Positions 17,382 through 20,877 of a DNA stretch of 20,877 nt are shown one piece after another (the first letter of the stretch is position 1; every line of letters starts with the position of its first letter). The DNA lies in NCBI GenBank assembly GCA_964630265.1, contig CAZVRW010000059.1, positions 1 to 20,877 on the forward strand. The letters run 5' to 3'. A program made the translations under genes and the position numbers. The notes under the pieces are model-generated. The model saw nothing but the letters and a program-made list of their open reading frames with translations, ran no database searches and had not been told where the DNA came from. The stretch is from CAZBWP01 sp964630265. GTDB lineage: Bacteria; Pseudomonadota; Alphaproteobacteria; Rhodospirillales; Defluviicoccaceae.

Positions 17382-18530
17382 ATGCTGCTGGACGCCGAAC
17401 TTCTCGACGGCGGCCGGGCGGTAGCGCTGACCTTCGACGGAGGCGAGCGCCTGCGCTTTCACGCCATCTGGCTGCGCGACAACGCTTTCGACGAGGCGAC
17501 CCGGGCGCCGGGCAACGGGCAGCGGCTGATCACGCTTGCCGATATTCCGCCGGACACGCGGATCGCTGCCCTGCGGGTGCTGGGTGATTGCCTCGAACTG
17601 ACGTTTCAGCCCGAGGACCGCACCATCGCCTATGACGCGGCATGGCTCCGCGCCCACGCCTACGACCGCGAGCCGCCTCGCGTCGCCGGCTGGACCCCGG
17701 CCGAGATCACCACCTGGGACGGGCGGCACGGCGCGGATCTCCCCATGGCCGACCTCGCCGCGCTCCGCCGGAGCCGCAGCGCCCTCGGCGACTGGCTCCG
17801 GGGCGTCCGCCGCTACGGCTTTGGCCGGCTCACTGGCGTTCCTCGGGAAAGCGGTGCGGTGCTCGATATCGTCGCGTTGTTCGGCTTTGTGCGGGAAACC
17901 AACTACGGGCGCTGGTTCGACGTGCGGTCGGAGGTCAATCCCAGCAACCTCGCCTACACCGGCCTCGGCCTGCAAGCCCATACCGACAATCCCTATCGCG
18001 ACCCCGTGCCGACGCTGCAGATCCTGCACTGCCTGGAGAACACCGCCGACGGCGGCGACAGCATGGTCGTCGACGGCTTCCATGCGGCGCAGCGGCTGCG
18101 CGACGAGGATCCGCAAGGCTTCGCCCTGTTGAGCCGCCATTGCGCACGCTTCGAATACGCCGGCAGCCCCGATGTCCGGCTGCGTGCCCGGCGGCCGATG
18201 CTGGAGTTGTCGCCCGATGGCGAACTGATCGGCGTGCGCGTCAACAACCGCTCGGCTGCCGCCATCACCGACGTTTCTTACGCGGACATGGACGCCTATT
18301 ACGCCGCCTATCGCCGCCTGAGCGGCATCATCGATGAGCCGGCGATGGCGGTGACGTTCAAGCTGCCGCCGGGCGACGCGTTCTTGGTCGACAACACCCG
18401 AGTCCTGCACGGCCGCACCGCCGTCTCCGGCGCAGGCAGCCGCTGGTTTCAGGGCTGCTACGCCGACAAGGACGGCCTGCTGTCGACGCTGGACGTGCTT
18501 GAAATGCCCGCAAAGGAGGCCCCGGCATGA
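17382..18530 (+). CDS. tmpA: Fe(II)/2-oxoglutarate oxygenase, TmpA-like (gamma-butyrobetaine hydroxylase family)
   Basis: A 382-residue TauD/GBBH-type oxygenase. H200 and D202 (in QAHTDNP) with H343 (in VLHGR) form the iron triad, and R354 is placed to bind 2-oxoglutarate. An N-terminal GBBH-like domain (about 1-95) is present but lacks the Cys ligands of the zinc site. Y175, F179 or W178, Y192 and Y360 correspond to the aromatic cage of human GBBH (Y177, W181, Y194, Y366), so a trimethylammonium substrate is likely. The partner gene overlaps by four bases (ATGA) and encodes a PhnZ/TmpB-type HD oxygenase. In the known TmpA/TmpB pathway TmpA hydroxylates 2-(trimethylammonio)ethylphosphonate at C1. 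Annotation as GBBH is the alternative, made less likely by the partner. GGGGA lies six bases before the ATG; maeB ends 26 bases upstream. Confidence 0.8.
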   Translation: MLLDAELLDGGRAVALTFDGGERLRFHAIWLRDNAFDEATRAPGNGQRLITLADIPPDTRIAALRVLGDCLELTFQPEDRTIAYDAAWLRAHAYDREPPRVAGWTPAEITTWDGRHGADLPMADLAALRRSRSALGDWLRGVRRYGFGRLTGVPRESGAVLDIVALFGFVRETNYGRWFDVRSEVNPSNLAYTGLGLQAHTDNPYRDPVPTLQILHCLENTADGGDSMVVDGFHAAQRLRDEDPQGFALLSRHCARFEYAGSPDVRLRARRPMLELSPDGELIGVRVNNRSAAAITDVSYADMDAYYAAYRRLSGIIDEPAMAVTFKLPPGDAFLVDNTRVLHGRTAVSGAGSRWFQGCYADKDGLLSTLDVLEMPAKEAPA

Positions 18531-19144
18531 GCGCCCCGCCCGGCGACACGCCCACCCCGGATACCCCCACCCGCGAGACCATCCTCGCCGTCATCGAGGA
18601 CGTCTTCCTCAGGCGCGGCGCGCGCGAATACCTGGGCGAGCCGGTCACCGTCGCCGAGCACATGCTGCAGGCGGCGCACCTGGCCGAACAACGCGGTGAG
18701 GACGAGGCCATCGTCGTCGCGGCGCTCCTGCACGACATCGGCCACCTCACCGGGCCGCAACCGGGAATCGGGGGCGGCGGCTTCGCCATGGACGACATCG
18801 AAGACCGGCACCACGAGGTGGCCGGCGCCCGACTGCTGGAGCCCTTCTTTCCGCCGATCGTCACCGACTGTGTGCGCTGGCACGTGGCCGCCAAGCGCTA
18901 CCTGTGCGCCTCCGAGCCCGACTATCGGGCGACGTTGTCGCCCGCGTCGATCCGCTCGCTGGCATTACAGGGCGGGCCGATGACCGCGGAAGAGATGGCC
19001 GCGTTCGCGGCGCGGCCCGACGTCGCGGCGATCGTCACGGTGCGCCGCCTCGACGATGCCGCCAAGGTCCCCGGCCTCGACACCCCGCTGTTCGCCCACT
19101 ACCGGCCCCTGCTGCACCGTTCCCGCGCCGCCGGCACGGCGTGA
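18527..19144 (+). CDS. tmpB: HD-domain di-iron organophosphonate oxygenase, TmpB/PhnZ-like
   Basis: A 205-residue HD-domain protein. The residues known for PhnZ are all found: Y35 and E38 in REYLGEP (PhnZ Y24, E27), H45 (H34), H69 and D70 in LLHDIGH (H58, D59), H73 (H62), H95 (H80), H119 and K123 in WHVAAKRYL (H104, K108) and D176 (D161). The offset is +11 before and +15 after a four-residue insertion. The Tyr-x-x-Glu pair marks the phosphonate-cleaving mixed-valent di-iron oxygenases, as opposed to phosphohydrolases of the HD family. Overlap with the GBBH-like gene matches the TmpA/TmpB arrangement, in which TmpB converts the hydroxylated trimethylammonio-ethylphosphonate to glycine betaine and phosphate with O2. 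A PhnZ-type activity giving glycine is the alternative. It ends 176 bases before the convergent ompA-type gene. Confidence 0.82.
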   Translation: MSAPPGDTPTPDTPTRETILAVIEDVFLRRGAREYLGEPVTVAEHMLQAAHLAEQRGEDEAIVVAALLHDIGHLTGPQPGIGGGGFAMDDIEDRHHEVAGARLLEPFFPPIVTDCVRWHVAAKRYLCASEPDYRATLSPASIRSLALQGGPMTAEEMAAFAARPDVAAIVTVRRLDDAAKVPGLDTPLFAHYRPLLHRSRAAGTA

Positions 19145-19208
19145 GCCGGCGAACTGTCTCATCAAGGCCAGTGTTCAGGGCGCGCACGCCGCCGAGGCTG
19201 AAATAATT

Positions 19209-19250
19209 CGAGGGTGCCAACGGATATCGACCTATCCGTTGGCACCCTCG
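19209..19250. terminator. Perfect 18-bp hairpin downstream of tmpB
   Basis: CGAGGGTGCCAACGGATA (19209-19226) and its exact complement (19233-19250) enclose the six-base loop TCGACC. It lies 65 bases after the tmpB stop, between convergent genes. On the plus strand no T run follows; on the minus strand AATTATTTC follows, so it may terminate leftward transcripts. The perfection of the stem is greater than usual for a terminator. Confidence 0.65.
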
Positions 19251-19268
19251 CAACTCACGATCGACGTT

Positions 19269-19280
19269 TTGATCGATCAA
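19269..19280. promoter_or_regulatory. 12-base palindrome TTGATCGATCAA
   Basis: A perfect palindrome between the two hairpins. It has the TTGAT and ATCAA half-sites of FNR/FixK-type boxes but with two central bases, not four, so it is not a standard site for those regulators. Its function is unknown. Confidence 0.35.
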
Positions 19281-19315
19281 CCGATCCGACGCTTGGGAGG
19301 CAAGCGTCGGATCGG
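19281..19315. terminator. Perfect 15-bp hairpin with GGAGG loop after the OmpA-family gene
   Basis: CCGATCCGACGCTTG (19281-19295) pairs exactly with 19301-19315 around the five-base loop GGAGG (CCTCC on the minus strand). It begins 5 bases beyond the stop codon of the leftward gene and ends leftward in TTGATC, which suits a terminator of the ompA-type transcript. Confidence 0.65.
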
Positions 19316-19320
19316 GTCCA

Positions 19321-20157
19321 TCAGAACTCGATGGTCACGCGCCGGTTCTGCGGCTCACGCACGCCATCTCCCGTCGGGACCAAGGGATCGTTCTGGCCAC
19401 GGGCCACCGTGCGGATGGCCGAGCCGGCAACACCCATCCGGATCATGGCATTCCGAACGGTATCCGCACGCCGCTGGGACAGGCCCATGTTGTAGGCGGC
19501 CGAGCCGGACGTATCCGTGTGGCCGGTGACGACGACGTTCACGGCGCCGCGGCTCTGAGCGGCCGCGCTGGCGTTGCGAACGATCTCCATCCCCTCGGGC
19601 GTCAGGTTGTAACGGTCAAAGTCGAAGAAGACGATAAAGGCTCCCGGAGGCGCCCCGGCGAGAGCCGCTTCGACGGCGGCGATCGCCGTCATGTATGCGT
19701 CGCGGCAGGCAGCGATGTGATCAGGCTGAAGGTTTTCCGAGGACTGCTCGACCCAGCAATCGTACATGGCCTGGGCCCGTGCTGCGTCCGCGGGTGCCTT
19801 CGTCCGCCCGCTCCGATCGAGCGCGGAGATCAACCGTGCCCGTTCAGACAACAGTTCCGGCTTGAACCTGTCCGGCATAAGCGGTTCCCGAAGGACGGGA
19901 TCTTCCGGCTGCGTCGGATTTCCGGACGCCGCCGCCTGGGCACGCAACGCATAGGTATCGGCGTCGCGATGGTCGCCCTGGGCCTTCTCGACCTCGGAAA
20001 GCCCCCGATACTGTGCCGCCAGCGCAGCGTCGAAGGCACTGCTGGAGACAACGGCGGGGGCCGGTTGGCTCATCGGCCTGTCGGCCATCATCCCACCGCA
20101 CCCGGTGAGCGCGATTGCGGCGACGGCGAGGGCCGCGCATCTCGCACGAAACATCAT
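19321..20157 (-). CDS. OmpA-family outer-membrane lipoprotein
   Basis: A 278-residue envelope protein. A short signal sequence ends in the lipobox L17-T-G-C20, so it should be lipid-anchored. A middle region (about 40-165) is alpha-helical with two extra cysteines (134 and 151). An OmpA C-terminal domain follows from about 172, with FFDFDRYNLTPEG, TGHTDTSGSAAYN (D215) and LSQRRA (R230), the residues that bind diaminopimelate of peptidoglycan. It probably ties the outer membrane to the cell wall. Two ATGs open the gene; GGAGGAG 6-9 bases ahead suits either. It follows the beta-barrel gene by 95 bases on the same strand and may be co-transcribed. GC content is visibly lower than in genes to the left. 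Confidence 0.9.
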   Translation of the reverse strand: MMFRARCAALAVAAIALTGCGGMMADRPMSQPAPAVVSSSAFDAALAAQYRGLSEVEKAQGDHRDADTYALRAQAAASGNPTQPEDPVLREPLMPDRFKPELLSERARLISALDRSGRTKAPADAARAQAMYDCWVEQSSENLQPDHIAACRDAYMTAIAAVEAALAGAPPGAFIVFFDFDRYNLTPEGMEIVRNASAAAQSRGAVNVVVTGHTDTSGSAAYNMGLSQRRADTVRNAMIRMGVAGSAIRTVARGQNDPLVPTGDGVREPQNRRVTIEF

Positions 20158-20196
20158 AGCATGCTCCTCCTTCTTAGCCCGCCCGCCGCACCAAGT

Positions 20197-20212
20197 CCCG
20201 ACATCTGTCGGG
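20197..20212. repeat. 16-base inverted repeat between barrel gene and OmpA-family gene
   Basis: CCCGAC-ATCT-GTCGGG is a perfect stem-loop lying 40 bases upstream of the OmpA-family start. It could be a weak terminator for the barrel gene, an attenuating hairpin in the shared transcript, or an operator. There is no T run on the minus strand. Confidence 0.45.
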
Positions 20213-20252
20213 TCTTTGCGCGGTCAGGCCATTGGCATCGTTCATGTTGCGC

Positions 20253-20783
20253 CTAGAAGTTGAAGCCAACGCCGATGGTATACTGTAACACGCCTTCATC
20301 GAACCCTTCGGTGAAGGTCGGACCGTAGGCAGCTCCGCCGTGCAGAAAGGTCGATTCGTTGGCGTACCACTTGATCCCGCCCTGCAGGCCGGCGACGCCG
20401 TCATCGTCGACACCTTTACCGTAGACGCCGCCGATGAACACGCCCAGGTACGGCCGCCAGCGACCGAGGTTGAACACGTAGTCGGCGAAAAACACCGACT
20501 GGCCATTCCAGGTATCCGTACCGCCGTCTTCCAGACCGAAGCCGACCGACTGCCGGAAACCGAACAGAACGTTTTCGGTCCAATAGTAGCCGAGACTACC
20601 GGTCACGCCCAACGTGTTGTTATCGAAGTTATTGCTGGAAGCACCACTGCCCGAAAGCAATGCCTCATAGTCGCCAGCACGCGGTCCAACATTGGGCGTG
20701 TAGGGAGGCGTTTCCATGCCCTGAGCCATCGCTTGACCGCTCAAAGCTCCAACGAGCAGCGAACCTATCAAGAGCTTTTTCAT
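20253..20783 (-). CDS. Small outer-membrane beta-barrel protein
   Basis: A 176-residue protein. Residues 1-21 (MKKLLIGSLLVGALSGQAMA) form a clean signal peptide. The mature part alternates hydrophobic and polar residues, rich in Gly, Tyr and Phe, in short strands such as VTGSLGYYWTENVLFGFRQSV and WRPYLGVFIGGVYG, and ends in a phenylalanine (GVGFNF), the usual terminal signal for outer-membrane insertion. About eight strands could form a small barrel of the OmpA/OmpW type. No specific family is recognised and the function is unknown. AGGAG lies 11 bases before the ATG. It probably heads a unit with the OmpA-family lipoprotein. Its promoter should be in the last 90 bases of the window, but only a TTGACA box too near the start was found. 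Confidence 0.82.
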   Translation of the reverse strand: MKKLLIGSLLVGALSGQAMAQGMETPPYTPNVGPRAGDYEALLSGSGASSNNFDNNTLGVTGSLGYYWTENVLFGFRQSVGFGLEDGGTDTWNGQSVFFADYVFNLGRWRPYLGVFIGGVYGKGVDDDGVAGLQGGIKWYANESTFLHGGAAYGPTFTEGFDEGVLQYTIGVGFNF

Positions 20784-20877
20784 TTCAGGATATTCTCCTC
20801 AGATTTCTGTCAATCGTGGTCGGACCGATGGATCCGCTCCCGACGTCGACGAACAATCGACCGTCTTACGTGCCTAA

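Noticed and set aside
19269..19280. FNR/FixK box
   Set aside because: The half-sites TTGAT and ATCAA are separated by two bases instead of four, and the site lies beyond the ends of both neighbouring genes.
20808..20813. TTGACA on the minus strand as the -35 box of the barrel gene
   Set aside because: It ends only 24 bases before the ATG, so a -10 box at normal spacing would overlap the ribosome site and start codon.

Overview
The window reads as a piece of chromosome from a GC-rich Gram-negative bacterium, most likely an alphaproteobacterium of the Rhodospirillales type. The grounds are the strong GC bias at third codon positions, the sequence of the S6/S18 proteins, a lipoprotein and a signal-peptide-bearing outer-membrane barrel, and the DUF2868/DUF3482 and DUF2189 families. 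The taxonomic placement is inference from these features; no rRNA or tRNA gene is present to settle it. I see no phage, transposase, CRISPR array or plasmid functions.

Layout, left to right. (1) 1-780, minus: promoter, leader, rpsF (S6 with a long Gly/Arg/Asp repeat tail) and the start of rpsR (S18, cut by the window edge). (2) 863-4491, plus: a two-gene unit of a DUF2868 membrane protein and a DUF3482 GTPase. (3) 4514-8115: an oxyanion (tungstate/molybdate) locus. It has an HTH plus PBP-like regulator and a single-domain Mop molbindin on the plus strand, facing a tupB-tupC-tupA ABC importer on the minus strand. (4) 8263-10113, minus: a DUF2189 membrane protein and a pirin. (5) 10203-11386, plus: a stand-alone short LOV blue-light receptor and a hemerythrin-domain protein. 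(6) 11454-14731, minus: an amidase-signature hydrolase and a secreted GH13 alpha-amylase with a CBM20 starch-binding domain. (7) 15100-19144, plus: a MaeB-type malic enzyme followed closely by two overlapping genes that look like a TmpA/TmpB organophosphonate oxygenase pair. (8) 19209-19315: two perfect long hairpins and a palindrome between convergent genes. (9) 19321-20783, minus: an OmpA-family lipoprotein and a small outer-membrane beta-barrel protein, visibly less GC-rich than the rest.

The most interesting content is the tmpA/tmpB-like pair. The HD protein keeps every metal ligand and the Tyr-x-x-Glu gate of PhnZ at constant offsets, and the 2-oxoglutarate oxygenase keeps the aromatic residues that hold a trimethylammonium group in gamma-butyrobetaine hydroxylase. 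The predicted job is oxidation of 2-(trimethylammonio)ethylphosphonate to glycine betaine and phosphate. Also worth attention are the uncharacterised DUF2868/DUF3482 GTPase module, the tungstate locus with its own presumed oxyanion sensor and store, the complete short LOV photoreceptor, the repeat-built tail of S6 and the stacked inverted repeats at 19.2-19.3 kb.
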